Positions 44,086 to 54,898 of a stretch of 64,000 nt of DNA are shown here, in pieces. The notes beneath the pieces are model-generated. The model made no database searches. It had not been told where the DNA came from and was given only the letters and a program-made list of their open reading frames with translations. How positions within the stretch are numbered: the first letter of the stretch is position 1; each line of letters starts with the position of its first letter. Position numbers and translations under genes: made by a program. Source of the stretch: Bathynomus jamesi. Its lineage: Eukaryota > Arthropoda > Malacostraca > Isopoda > Cirolanidae. The DNA lies in contig JAJOZX010005616.1 in the NCBI GenBank assembly GCA_023014485.1, positions 212,501-276,500 on the forward strand, in the 5' to 3' direction.

Positions 44086-44086
<1 letters not shown>

Positions 44087-45985
44087 GTTAACTCAAAGTA
44101 CTTCTATAATTTTGCAAAAAGAAAGTCGAAAAACCACACGACTATCGGACCTTTGAAAAACGAAGACAGTGCTTTATCAGATAATCTAACAAGTACAGTA
44201 TCTGAAATATTAAGAGCCCAGAACGAATCATCTTTCAGTATCCCAAAAACTGACCAAACTGATATGCGATAGAAAGGCGTTCTTTGAAGAAGAACTACAA
44301 GGGGAAAGTATAACGGACTTCGACTTTACGACAGATGATATTACACAACCTATAGGGAAACTAAAAGCACACTCAGCGGCAGGACCGGATAAATGGAATG
44401 CAACACTGATCAAAAACTGCAAGAATGCAATCGTTGAGCCCCTATATTGGATATGGAGACGACCACTAAACACGGGAGAAATACTGGGCATCCTAAAGAG
44501 AGCGAGCATAGTCCCAGTATATAAAGGAGGAGATCGATCCGAGGCCAAAAACTATAGGCCAGTGTCGCTTACCTCTCATCTCACTAAAGTATTTGAAAGA
44601 ATAGTTAGACAGAAAATCTATGACTTTTTGGAAACTAAGAAAAATTAAATGATAACATGGATTTCGGTCAGGCAGATCATGTCTATCACAACTAATGGAA
44701 CACTACAACAACATTATTGAAGCACTGGAAAGTAATAAAAACTATGATGTAATATATATAGACTTTGCCAAAGCGTTGGACAAGTGTGACCATGGAATCA
44801 TAACACATAAACTGAAATATATGGGAATAACAGGAAAAGTAGGGAAATGGATATATAATTTCTTGAGTAAGCGGCGGCAAGTCGTTACAGTACAAGGAGT
44901 ATTTTCATTAGAATCAGAGGTCCTCAGCTCAGAACCACGAGGAACAGTATTAGCTCCACTACTCTTCATAATCATGCTAACTGACATAGATGAGGACGTT
45001 ACCAGAGACAGCACAGTAACATCTTTTGCCGATGACACAAAGATCAGTAGAAAAATAAGAAACCCAGAAGATATAGAATCTCTACAAACAGACTGAACAG
45101 AATCTACAAGTGGACGGAAGACAACAATATGAAGTTTAACACTGAGAAATTTCAGCTGTTACGGTACCGAAAAAGAGAGGACCTAAAATCCATGGAATAT
45201 TATGCCCCAAATGGACAGGAAATTCAGAGAAATTCTAAAACAAAAGATTTAGGGATTGTAATGATTGATGATGCGAAATTTGAGACATAAAATAAAATAG
45301 CAGTAAACATTGCAAAGAGAATAACTGGGTAGATACTGAGAACCTTTAAACGAAGGGATAGGAATATAATGATTCCTCTACTGAAAACATTGATCATACC
45401 CAAATTGGAATACTGCTCGGTCCTAACATCCCCATATAAAAAAGAAGACATTAGACAGCTGAAAGGGATTCAGAGAAGCTTCACAGCCAAGATCAAGGGG
45501 TGCAAAGAAATAAATTACTGGGAAAGGTTACGTGAAATAAACCTATATTCACTGGAAAGGAGAAGAGAGAGATACATCATTATTTACACTTGGAAAATAA
45601 TGGAGAAACTAGTCCCTAATCTTACTCTGAACCCTGTAACTCTCCAAACAACAGTGGAAAGTAGAAAAGGAAGACTGTGTCATGTCCCGAAATTAAAGGC
45701 TAGACAGGGAACATCCTTAACCCTGAAAGAAAATAGTTTTGTTGTGAGAGGACCAAGACTGTTTAATCAGCTGCCCTTTAAAGACCTAAGGAACACGAGT
45801 GGTGTTGCGATGGACATCTTCAAAAGAAGAGTAAACGGCTGGCTCAGAACAAACCCCAATGAGCCGGGCGTACCTGTCTACGTTAGGTGGAGAATACAAG
45901 AAACCAACTCACTACTTCACCAGGCCAACTCGAGAGGAGGGGCGACAAGTTTGACCTTCGTGAAATGAGGAATCATCGTATGGAA
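44086..45985 (+). pseudogene. Jockey/CR1-like LINE, copy C, broken
   Basis: From the left: VNSKYFYNFAKRKSKNHTTI, a frameshift, then TDDITQPIGKLKAHSAAGPD, KRASIVPVYKGGDRS and NYRPVSLTSHLTKVFERIV of the RT start. Next are IIEALESNKNYDVIYIDFAK, GTVLAPLLFIIMLTD and TSFADDTKISRKIRN, then a frameshift after ESLQTD. The last part (45369-45968) is open: LEYCSVLTSPYKKEDI to WRIQETNSLLHQANSRGGAT. FADD is intact. At least four breaks occur. This copy lies between the foldback array and the DDE transposon at 46027. Confidence 0.87.
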
Positions 45986-46026
45986 CATTTGAAAGGTTGA
46001 AAGGAAAGGGATATATACTGTATAGT

Positions 46027-49000
46027 AGGGCGGAGTGAAAAGCTCATTTTTCGAATTTTCAAATTGGCTAGTGTGGAAAATGTGTGGAGTAGTGAGGAAA
46101 TAAGCTGGTATAAATTTAAAATCATAACATTAATATCTTCAGGTGCCACAATGACCTTCAATATTGAAAAAAATTGAAAAAAGCAGATTTTAACCAATAA
46201 TTACAGAAGAGTCCACGATGCACAATAGACAAGAATTTATTCACACTTGTATAAAAATAGCTCAGTCAACCTTTAAAAAAAGTTTATAATTCTCTAAAAA
46301 CAGTTTTCTATAGTCAGCTCACTCAGCTGTCACGTGAGTACCTCGGTTCAGTGTAGCTGTCGCTCTCGTAGCAGGTGGGTGTTCTGTTGTTGGCGTTACT
46401 CAGATAGTCTAAACTATATTTCTTATATATTTTGCATTTCTGTATTGTGTTGCCCTAAGTTTGCCATGTACTATTAACTGAAATTAACGTATAATTGATA
46501 TTAGCTCTTTCTTTTTCAGATTTGTATACTTTCAAAATGTCTCGAGTTTGTGCAAAATCAACCAGGGCCTCAACTGAGTGCCCCATGTTTGGTGTGGGGG
46601 AAGATTTGTGGCACAGGAATCTTCCTACATACGAAGGAGTTTTTAAATATTACTTGTTTGTAAGAAACGATTTGAAACATAATACTAATAAAGATCCTTC
46701 AATATCTCAAATATTAGAACAAGTTGTTGATAAATTGAAAACAATTTGGGAAAGTGCTTCCGTCCCAATTCTGTCAGACAGGCGAATTGAAACAATGTTC
46801 AGAAGCTACCACGAAAAGTATCGTGTCATTATGAAGCCATACCAAAGCAGAAAAAATTCTGAAGCTTACAAAGCAAAGATTGATATGTTCAAAAGAAGCA
46901 CACACGAAACTTTTTGACATTGCAGCGTGCAAGTGCAAAGTACTAACACAATGTTCTTGTCCCAAATAAAAAACGGTTCCAAAGGAAGAAGTGACGTTCC
47001 TCTTAGATCAAAGGAGTGAAAGAAAACTGTTTATTGATAGAGTAGATATTACACTCTCAAAGAAAAAAGCATCTACGTTGCTAAGAAAGCAAAAAGAAGC
47101 TGTGAGGCTCACCAAAGAATCTTCACAGGAGAAATTGCAGGATACAAATGTTGAATTATCATCATCGACATCAAATAGTGAAAGTGAATCTGGCGAAATA
47201 TCAGACGATACATTTCCAGAGCCAGTTAGCTCGAAGAGAAAGCTCGAACAACCTGAAGAACAATTATTCAAGAAAAGGAAAACTACAAATCTGCCTTCAG
47301 TGGCTACTGCTTGTGACAGGACTGCAGTTTCAGATCGAGCTGCAGCATTCATTGTTAGTGCAGTATTGCAAGATATTGGAGAAGTTTCTATTGACAATAC
47401 ATCTGAAGTAGTGGATAGGAGTAAAATCAGAAGAGAAAGACAAAAGAAGAGATCAGAAATTATGAAAGATCAAAATCAGGTCCCAATCAGAGGAATCTAT
47501 TTTGATGGTCGAAAAGATTCTACACTCTTCCAAGAAAAAAAGAGTCCAAAGTATATCAGAAGAAGGTAACAGAAGAACATATCACTTTAGTGAGAGAACC
47601 TGGTTCAGATTATTTGGGACATTATTCTGTGAATTCTGGATCAGCTGAAGAAATATGTAAAGGAATGTTTGAGTATATTGGAAATAATGACATGAACCTG
47701 GAAAACCTTGTTGCCATTGGATGCGATGGTGCAGCAGTCAACACTGGAGAAAAGGGAGGCGTTATAAGGCTTATAGAATTGAAGCTGAAGAAGCCAGTTC
47801 AACATTTAGTGTGCCAGCTCCATGCCAATGAATTGCCATTACGCCATTTAGTTGCAAAGCTGGATGGAAAAACATCTGGCCCCCGCGGATTCACCGGTCC
47901 TATTGGCAGGGAATTAGAGAACTGTGAGAGTCTTCCTATTGTCGAGTTTGAAAGGATTGATGCTGAGGAACCAACTGTAGACTGTGAAGATCTTAGCACC
48001 GACCAAAAATATCTAATTGATATTCATCAGGCCATAACAAAGGGATATTGCTCTCCAGATCTTGCTCATCGTAGTCCAGGCAAAATGGCACATTCACGAT
48101 GGCTGACTACAGCAAATCGTTTGCTTCGTCTATACGTTTCAACTGTAAGTCCATCTGAGAACCTCATGAACATTGCTTCTTTTATAATGAAGGTCTACAT
48201 CCCAATGTGGTTTTCTATTAAGCAAAGTACGTCTTTTGTCAATGGCTCAAAACATGTTTTCAAAACTATTGAACTAACAAGAACACTGAATGACGAAGTA
48301 AAGGATATTGTAAACCCTGTCATACAAAGAAATGCATTTTTTGCAAATCCAGAAAATATTCTAGCATCAATGATTCATGATGACCGCAGCGCCATAAGAG
48401 AATTAGCGTGGAGGCGAATAAAGAAAGCAAGGCAAACAAACAAGGAAAAAGTTGTGAGACGTTTCACAGTACCTGTTATTCAATTTGAAGCTACTGATTA
48501 TACTGATTTAATTAATTGGCAAAAATGCATTGTCACTGAACCACCTGTGACAAGACACCTGACAGAAAATGAGATTGAAGAATTCATAGAAAACAAGAGT
48601 ACCCCTCCATTCGAGAAATTCCCTTGTCATACACAAGTAGTAGAAAGAATGGTAAAATTAGTGACTGAAGCATCATCAAAAGTATTTGGATTGAACGCGC
48701 GAGATGGCTTCATAAGATCAACACTTCAGTCACGTAAAAAAATGCCATCATTCGAAAGTAAAGCTGAATATAAAGTTTAAATAAAACGTTAATAGAAAAA
48801 AACATGCGCAAGGATGGGTGGTTGGGAGGGCATGGGTGGAGCTCGACACGCAGCCACCTCCTCGTGGTGAGTTCTGGATTATTTAGATCATTAATCAAAA
48901 GAACATTGATCTAAATAAACTAAGAGCTGCGTAATTCAGTAACTATTTTGGTAATTGGAACACTTAATATATAATAATAACAAGTAAGTTTCAGTTATTG

Positions 49001-49190
49001 TACTAATGTAGAATATAAGAAAATCATTATATTTCACTTTTTTCGACGGCTTTGTGGCACCTGAAGATATAATTTCGCAGGACTAATATTTATGCACAGT
49101 CATTATCTATAGCACCCACATATTTTCCGCACTAGCCATATTTGAATTTCGAAAAAAAGTTTAAAAACCTCATTTTCGATCCGCCCTACT
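46027..49190 (+). mobile_element. 3.2-kb DDE transposon with long TIRs
   Basis: The left end AGGGCGGAGTGAAAAGCTCA and the right end, inverted, AGGGCGGATCGAAAATGAGG continue as imperfect inverted repeats (TTCAAATTGGCTAGTGTGG against TTCAAATATGGCTAGTGCGG) for at least 80 bp. GTAT lies outside AGT on both sides (possible 4-bp target duplication, or chance in TA-rich DNA). It holds one transposase gene in three frame pieces. A short G/C-rich palindromic piece GGTGGGAGGGCATGG lies near 48825. The superfamily is uncertain: hAT-like fold by motifs, but the target duplication does not fit 8 bp. Confidence 0.85.
46537..48780 (+). pseudogene. DDE (RNase H-like) transposase, 3 frame pieces, about 747 codons
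   Basis: Pieces: 46537-46914 (MSRVCAKSTRASTECPMFG, GVFKYYLFVRNDLK), then a shift to a frame holding KLFDIAACKCKVLTQCSCPK, an in-frame TAA at 46967, TFLLDQRSERKLFIDRVD, an acidic basic linker (SESESGEISDD, KKRKTTN) and IYFDGRKDSTLF. A shift near 47555 then returns to the first frame, KVTEEHITLVREPGSDYLG. The last piece has AIGCDGAAVNTGEKGGVIRL, VCQLHANELPLRHLVAKLDG and ends SRKKMPSFESKAEYKV. FDGRKD and CDGAAVN are likely the first two catalytic Asp, and CxLHxNE resembles the hAT C/H insert. An acceptor CTTTTTCAG before the Met suggests an upstream intron. I cannot name the family. Confidence 0.8.
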
Positions 49191-49743
49191 GTATAGTGTA
49201 TAGTAATACAGTATATAAAATAAAAGATGAATCATAAAATCCCTCATAATTCACTGTTCATGACTTTAAATAGAAATTAATCATCAGGAATGTTTTGATG
49301 ACTGATGTGTGTGTGTGTGTGTGGTGTGTGTGTGTGTGTTATTCTTGTCCTGTTCTTTTCAAGGTTTATTATTATGCACACAAAAAAAAATTGTCTTTCT
49401 ACAGGACGCATTTTTCAGACTAGTCCATGATTTTTGTAAGCAACTCTTTTTTTTGTTTTAAACACAAATTTTGCACAAAATTAGCTCTCATTCCCTCCTA
49501 CCTTTTGAACAGAAGTTTTTAAGCCAGTGAGAACTAAGTTAACATTTACTTTAAGCTCACGAACCATTTACATTTTGAGTGCAGCTTCACAAATTTGGTC
49601 TTACTAGTTTTGGATATGAAGCTCAAGATTTTTATGGTTATGGTATTTTTGTAAATTTATGGATTGACTTGCTTTTCCTCGATTTCATAAAAGAGTATAA
49701 AATTTTGTACAAGCGTGGCGTGGTCTGACTAGATGTGAAAAAT
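49191..49743. other. Lim1 intron, no gene seen
   Basis: (GT)n at 49303-49340. The rest is AT-rich with no recognised feature. Confidence 0.4.
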
Positions 49744-50342
49744 TAGTTATTATTTTTTACCACAAACAACACAAATTGTAAAATAGCCGAAATTTTGTTT
49801 TTGCGTGCTGCCGACAAATGGCGTGACGCCGGGCAGAGCTCAGAAATTTCGACAATACGCTCCGCCCAGCGTCACGCGGACAAACAGCTTACTCAGCTGA
49901 ACAACATTTCAACTACATAAACGTTTCTCTAAATTTTTTTGTAGTTATTATTTTTTACCACAAACAACACAAATTGTAAAATAGCCGAAATTTTGTTTTT
50001 GCGTGCTGCCGACAAATGGCGTGACGCCGGGCAGAGCTCAGAAATTTCGACAATACGCTCCGCCCAGCGTCACGCGGACAAACAGCTTACTCAGCTGAAC
50101 AACATTTCAACTACATAAACGTTTCTCTAAATTTTTTTGTAGTTATTATTTTTTACCACAAACAACACAAATTGTAAAATAGCCGAAATTTTGTTTTTGC
50201 GTGCTGCCGACAAATGGCGTGACGCCGGGCAGAGCTCAGAAATTTCGACAAATACGCGCTCTGCCCAGCGTCACGCGGACAAACTGCTTACTCAGCTGAA
50301 CAACAGTTCAGCTACATAAACTTTGTTCTAATTTTTTTTGTA
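49744..50342. repeat. three tandem copies of a 199-bp unit
   Basis: AGTTATTATTTTTTACCACA recurs at 49744, 49943 and 50141. The first two units look identical and the third differs at a few positions. Each unit contains a G+C-rich inverted repeat: GGCGTGACGCCGGGCAGAGC and, facing it, GCTCCGCCCAGCGTCACGC. Non-coding. Confidence 0.92.
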
Positions 50343-50656
50343 GTGAATGAATTTGTTCGATGTTTACATCAAATTATTCATGACGACGTCCTCTCTCTTC
50401 TGATATAAAGTGCGTGTGGTTTAGTTTCTTCTGAAAAAAGTTATAGCTTGAAGGAGAGCCGTCTGCGAAGTGGTAGTTGAAGTCAAAAAGGATTTGTCCA
50501 CGCACCACCGTGCGTGAACGATAAGTACATGCTATTTTCAAGCCTTTAGATTAAGTTAATTTATATGAAGTTATTTAAAAAGAGGGCTAAAGCATATTTT
50601 ATTTGGATACTTTATGTATACAGTAGTTAGTTGGCTGCGAATATATATATATATAT
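50343..50656. other. Lim1 intron, no gene seen
   Basis: Unique-looking sequence after the tandem repeat. No exon recognised. Confidence 0.4.
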
Positions 50657-50878
50657 AGGGTGAACCAAATGTAGGTGGACAGTAAATGATAACGTTTATT
50701 TTGAGAATACATATTTAATTTTTTTGTATACTATAATACAAAATAAAATTTAAATAAATTTAGTTATAATATTTAATATAATATAACACAAACACCATAG
50801 TTATAATGAACACCATAGTTATAATATAATATAACACAAACCGTATTCAACCTACTGTCCACCTACTTTTGGTTCACC

Positions 50879-50881
<3 letters not shown>
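50657..50881 (-). mobile_element. 225-bp MITE, copy 2
   Basis: Inverse-orientation copy of the element at 1163-1387; one difference seen. (TA)n flanks both sides. See copy 1. Confidence 0.88.
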
Positions 50882-50931
<50 letters not shown>

Positions 50932-50934
<3 letters not shown>

Positions 50935-51659
50935 GGTGGGCCGAAAGTCTGGATCCATAGAAAAATATTTATTTTAATACATAAATTACAACAAATGGTA
51001 AATACTTAAAATGAATATCAACTTTAACTCGTAAATGCGTATCCGTGATACTGTACAGTAGTTCGTACTCCAGTATAAATACTCAAATACTTTTTTATTT
51101 CAGCCCAGAAATGGCTTCGAATCTAACAACAGAAGACCGGGTAGAACTTGTGCTCATGTACGCGAGACAGGGCGCTACACACAGAGAAGTTGCTACCGAA
51201 TTCAATAGAAATCATCCTGATAAGCATCCAGTAACACATGCGACTGTTGGCAAGTTGTTTAAACGTTTCAAAGAAACAGGAAGTGTACATGATCGACGGC
51301 GTTCTGGTCGTCCAAAAACTGCAACTGATGAAAATACCTCTGCAATGGTATGTGAAACTTTAACGAATAGTCCAGTAAAGTCAACAAGAAGATTATCAAA
51401 TGAAACACGCATCTCGAGAACGTCAATTCGAAGAATTATTAAAAATCATAAATTCCATCCCTAAGTGTCTCGATGTCAGAGGCCGCCAATTTGAGCATTT
51501 GTTATAATTTGTTGCTTATACTGGAGTACGAACCACTGTACAGTATCACGGATACGCATTTACGAGTTAAAGTTGATATTCATTTTAAGTACTTACCATT
51601 TGTTGTAATTTATGTATTAAAATAAATATTTTCCTATGGATCCAGACTTTCGGCCCACC

Positions 51660-51662
<3 letters not shown>
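50932..51662 (+). mobile_element. mariner-type element with about 145-bp TIRs, deleted
   Basis: CAGGGTGGGCCGAAAGTCTG and its inverse close the element, with (TA)n outside. The inverted ends are much longer than usual: GGTAAATACTTAAAATGAAT through ACTGTACAGTAGTTCGTACT is mirrored at 51520-51620 with few mismatches. It contains an intact ORF for the N-terminal, DNA-binding part of a transposase only. Confidence 0.9.
51111..51464 (+). CDS. transposase DNA-binding region, 117 residues
   Basis: Starting MASNLTTEDRVELVLMYARQ, the frame encodes a helix-turn-helix (HREVATEFNRNHPDK), the linker RRRSGRPKTATDENTSAM and a second HTH (STRRLSNETRISRTSIRRII) before a stop at 51462-51464. A longer frame from 51045 runs through the TIR. 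The catalytic domain is missing. Paired HTH with an RxGRPxT linker is typical of mariner-like transposases. An expressed truncated protein could in principle bind TIRs; that is only inference. Confidence 0.75.
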   Translation: MASNLTTEDRVELVLMYARQGATHREVATEFNRNHPDKHPVTHATVGKLFKRFKETGSVHDRRRSGRPKTATDENTSAMVCETLTNSPVKSTRRLSNETRISRTSIRRIIKNHKFHP

Positions 51663-51725
<63 letters not shown>

Positions 51726-52190
51726 CAGTAGACGCCGTTTATAGTGTCCCACTCGGTGCCAAGCCAAAATGACACTATATCCAATGAGCCACTATATCCA
51801 CAGTTTGGTCTCTCGAGGGTTACAAGGTTAAAAATAGTGAATATGTTATGTATATCAATATATTTACAACATAAACACCTTTATTATGCAATTTCTCATT
51901 AAAATTGTTTTTACAATTCAACTGAAACATCAAAACTATGTTCATTTTACATTAAAACAACATTTTTCTTCCATGGCCATCTAGTAAGCCTGTAAACAGC
52001 ACGGCATCACAAATACAAGTTTAAACTAGAGCTGCCAAGTAGACTATACTAGCTGAAAAGAGACACTATAAGCGTAATCAGAGACACTCTATCCATAGCA
52101 ATTACCATGTAAAAGTAACTGTTAACTAGTTTTGAGATACTATAAGCAGCGAGACACAATATCCGTGGACACTAAATCCGGCGTCTACTG
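51726..52190. mobile_element. pogo/Tigger-like MITE
   Basis: Ends CAGTAGACGCCGTTTATAGT and, inverted, CAGTAGACGCCGGATTTAGT, with TA on both sides. CAGTAGAC-type ends are characteristic of Tigger-like elements. The 465-bp inside repeats words like ACACTATATCCA and GAGACACTATA, and has no ORF. Confidence 0.75.
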
Positions 52191-52225
52191 TATACACACA
52201 CACGAGTATATATATATGTGTTATA

Positions 52226-53035
52226 CAAGGTGTCCCAGAATTAACTATCTATTTCAATGAAATCGGACAAATTTAATAAAAACTGACATAATTTGGTGTT
52301 TAATACTAAATTATGATACAAAAACAAATAGATTTATAAATCATAAGTCAAAACTTTATTGAGAAGTTTCAACATGTGCACCGTCTGTATCTCTGCAAAT
52401 TTCAAATCTATCCTCAGCGCTGCGAAACACATTTTGAAGCATTTCAGGTGTTATCTCCCGCACTGCCAACTGGATGCGTTCTTTAAGTTCAGCTAAACTA
52501 TTGATCTTTTGGCGATAAACCTTTGTTTTTATGAAACCCCATGCAAAGAAATCCAGGGGTGTCAAATCCGGAGAACGCGGAGGCCAAGGTCGAGGTCCTC
52601 CACGTCCAATCCACCGATTCGGAAGGCGTCTGTTGAGGTATTCTCGAACAATTAGAGCATAATGACATGGTGCTCCATCTTGTTGAAACACAACATTATC
52701 AAGAATGCCCTCATCAAGAAGCTGTAGTTCGAGAAACTGCTGAAGCATATCAAGGTAGACGGTACCTGTTACAGTTGCTTCCGCAAAGAAGAATGGGCCA
52801 TAAATTTTGGATTTGGTCATTCCAAGCCACACGTTAACTTTTGGAGAGTCTCTTTGCCATTCTAAAAATAAAACTATGAAAAACTATGAAAAAATTATGA
52901 AAATAAAATTATGAACAAAATTTAGAAATGTATACATTTTTAACACATATTAAACATGATAAACATAAATAAAAGTGTGTTTTTAAAAAAATTGTCCGAT
53001 TTCATTATAATAGATAGTTAATTCTGGGACACCCT
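52226..53035 (-). mobile_element. DD41D-type mariner-related element, 810 bp
   Basis: Ends CAAGGTGTCCCAGAATTAAC and CAGGGTGTCCCAGAATTAAC (inverted right end), with TA flanks. Inverted similarity extends over about 45 bp (AACTATCTATTTCAATGAAATC against AACTATCTATTATAATG). It carries the C-terminal half of a transposase on the minus strand. Confidence 0.9.
52356..52832 (-). pseudogene. DD41D transposase, C-terminal half
   Basis: The frame reads MTKSKIYGPFFFAEATVTGT, then VFQQDGAPCHYALIVREYLN (second catalytic Asp), RRLPNRWIGRGGPRPWPPRS and PDLTPLDFFAWGFIKTKVY (third Asp). The spacing between the two Asp residues is 41. The element lacks the N-terminal part and the first Asp; the frame runs out at TEW-like sequence near 52860. 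The nearly full version is at 54989-56050, and the two share most of this region. Confidence 0.88.
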
Positions 53036-53709
53036 GTACTTTCCGTCACCAGAATATAGGCTCAATGAAAACTATTCTTGACTCTTCCGTATTCCTTCTG
53101 TATTTATATAATTACCTTCCTAGCTCTGTATTTCACTAATCACTTAATACTTTAAGAAAACCCCTTAATTATGTCATTAGGAAATTATAAAAGCATAAAT
53201 AGCTTTTAATCTATAGAAATAGGGCAAAATAGGCATCAAATCCTTTTTCTGAGTTAAAATAGTTAAAATACTGACATCAAGTTATAAAAATTAATTCATT
53301 TAATGATGTTAAATTTAGCTTTAAATTCGCATCAGCAAATTGCCTTTTTGTCTATAATAGTAATCTTAAGGAGGGCTAGGATCTGGCACAGCGCTCAGGC
53401 CAACTATTGTGGTCCATTGCTCTAATTCCTGGATTATTATTATATTATTATTTCCAGCACCATCGGGAGTCGAACTCTCGACCTCATTGTTTTCACTTCG
53501 CTCGTAGTAAAACGGTGTTACCTACCGAGCCACGGGCGCTGGCAAACTTCGATATAAGAATACTCATAATTCCGATCTTATAATTACATGGATTATGACT
53601 ATTAATTTTGTATATTTGCGAGAAAAGTGAGGGTTCACTACTTCTTTACAAGATCAAAGAACATCCAAGAAAATGATTCATTAGATTTAAATTTTAGGTT
53701 TGAATTAAG

Positions 53710-53754
<45 letters not shown>

Positions 53755-53820
53755 GAAATAATATTTTTATACTTGAGATGATATTCGGTGGTACGAGTTA
53801 TATTAGACTTTTGCTTAAAA

Positions 53821-53855
<35 letters not shown>

Positions 53856-54049
53856 AGGGTTCCATAAAAATATTTAACTTGACCGTCTTAATAAATCATG
53901 CATTATCTGAAAATTAATTACAAAATACAAAAACTGTACAGCGCCATCTACAGACAAAAAAAATGTAGTAAAAATATTGGAATAATGTAAATGTAAATTA
54001 TTAATAGAACTTAAGGAAAAGCTTTTATTTTTAGTGGAATTGTAATTAC
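53036..54049. other. Lim1 intron: tRNA-like sequence and microsatellites
   Basis: On the minus strand at 53455-53545, CCAGCGCCCGTGGCTCGGTA to GAGAGTTCGACTCCCG and GGTGCTGG resembles a tRNA with matching acceptor ends, but its T-arm is distorted; likely a SINE head or tRNA pseudogene. (TA)n at 53714-53745 and (CA)n at 53821-53852. No coding exon. Confidence 0.45.
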
Positions 54050-54255
54050 CCGCGATTGCTTTCCCATTCATGTAATCGTGCTTGCAGATAAACTTGTTCT
54101 CATCCAGGACATAGAGTTCCTCCCCCGTGGAGAGCTGCTTCCTGCAGACGCAGCAGGTGAAGCACTTGAGGTGGAAGACGCGGTCTCTCGCCTTTCTCAC
54201 CAAGTCCTGTGGCGAAATGCCCTGAAGACAACCAGAACACTTCGTTCCAAAACGC
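54050..54255 (-). CDS. Lim1: Lim1 exon: second LIM zinc-binding domain
   Basis: The exon encodes a complete second LIM domain, starting RFGTKCSGC and continuing through [12 protein letters not shown] to [12 protein letters not shown]. The zinc ligands visible are the CSGC pair, His and Cys of HLKC, the CxxC of CCVC, and the final Cys with Asp of CKHD. The motifs QLSTGEELY and DENKF are those of the Lhx1/Lhx5 group. The acceptor is a pyrimidine-rich stretch ending CAG at 54258-54256. The donor is GTAATT from 54049. One leading base completes a codon from an upstream exon (phase 2), and the last base leaves phase 1, which fits the AT start of the next exon (joined codon GAT, Asp). LIM domains bind protein partners rather than DNA. 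No LIM1 exon is visible upstream. Confidence 0.93.
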
Positions 54256-54421
54256 CTGAAGGGAAGGAGGCGAAAAATTTAGATCAAAATGTCTTATGTA
54301 CATCAAATTTGGTCCTTCAGATCTAAGCTTAAATAATATACTCGTATATAAAGGTTTTGTCTAGAATTGCACTTTTAATGGCACCTAAAATATACTTATT
54401 GCATTTCTATTATCTTAAGTG

Positions 54422-54453
<32 letters not shown>

Positions 54454-54544
54454 TATATATATATATATATACACACACACGCACAGAGTTTATCAATGCA
54501 CTGTTTATATATATATAATATATATATACTGTATATATATATAT
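54256..54544. repeat. Lim1 intron with mixed (TA)n/(CA)n tracts
   Basis: Alternating (TA)n and (CA)n at 54420-54482 and (TA)n at 54506-54550, next to the SINE at 54545. The LIM1 exon expected upstream of 54255 is not here. Confidence 0.55.
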
Positions 54545-54738
54545 ATATACACATTTTAACTGCAAACAACACACAGTATAATTAATGTAAAGAACGACGC
54601 TTGTGTAGAAGAGCGTCCGCACAAGATGTGGGGACAGAACGAGCAAATGAAAAACGAGGCACCTTCCAGGAATCGAACCCAGGATCATCCAATTGCCGGT
54701 CGGATATGCTAACCACTGCACCAAGGGAAACACAACTG
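54545..54738 (-). mobile_element. tRNA-derived SINE with full head
   Basis: Minus strand: CCCTTGGTGCAGTGGTTAGC (A-box), CCTGGGTTCGATTCCTGG (B-box), then the body TTTTTCATTTGCTCGTTC, TTGTGCGGACGCTC and AAGCGTCGTTCTTTACATTA. The body equals that of the inverted pair at 26437-26670. It ends in (TA)n. Confidence 0.8.
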
Positions 54739-54898
54739 ATGTATTTTAAGGGCACAAAACGTATACAATTGGGTAAAAAAATAATATAACTCAAAGTAGT
54801 TCTTAATACGTTTACTGCCAAGGGAGTATAGGCTATCCGGGTCGCTCAGGCCATTTTGCTTTTTCATGTTCAAAAGGTGCCTAATGCTCTAACATATA

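Noticed and set aside
53455..53545. Possible functional tRNA gene
   Set aside because: Ends pair well, but the T-arm is distorted and an intact anticodon stem was not seen; kept only as a tRNA-like remnant.
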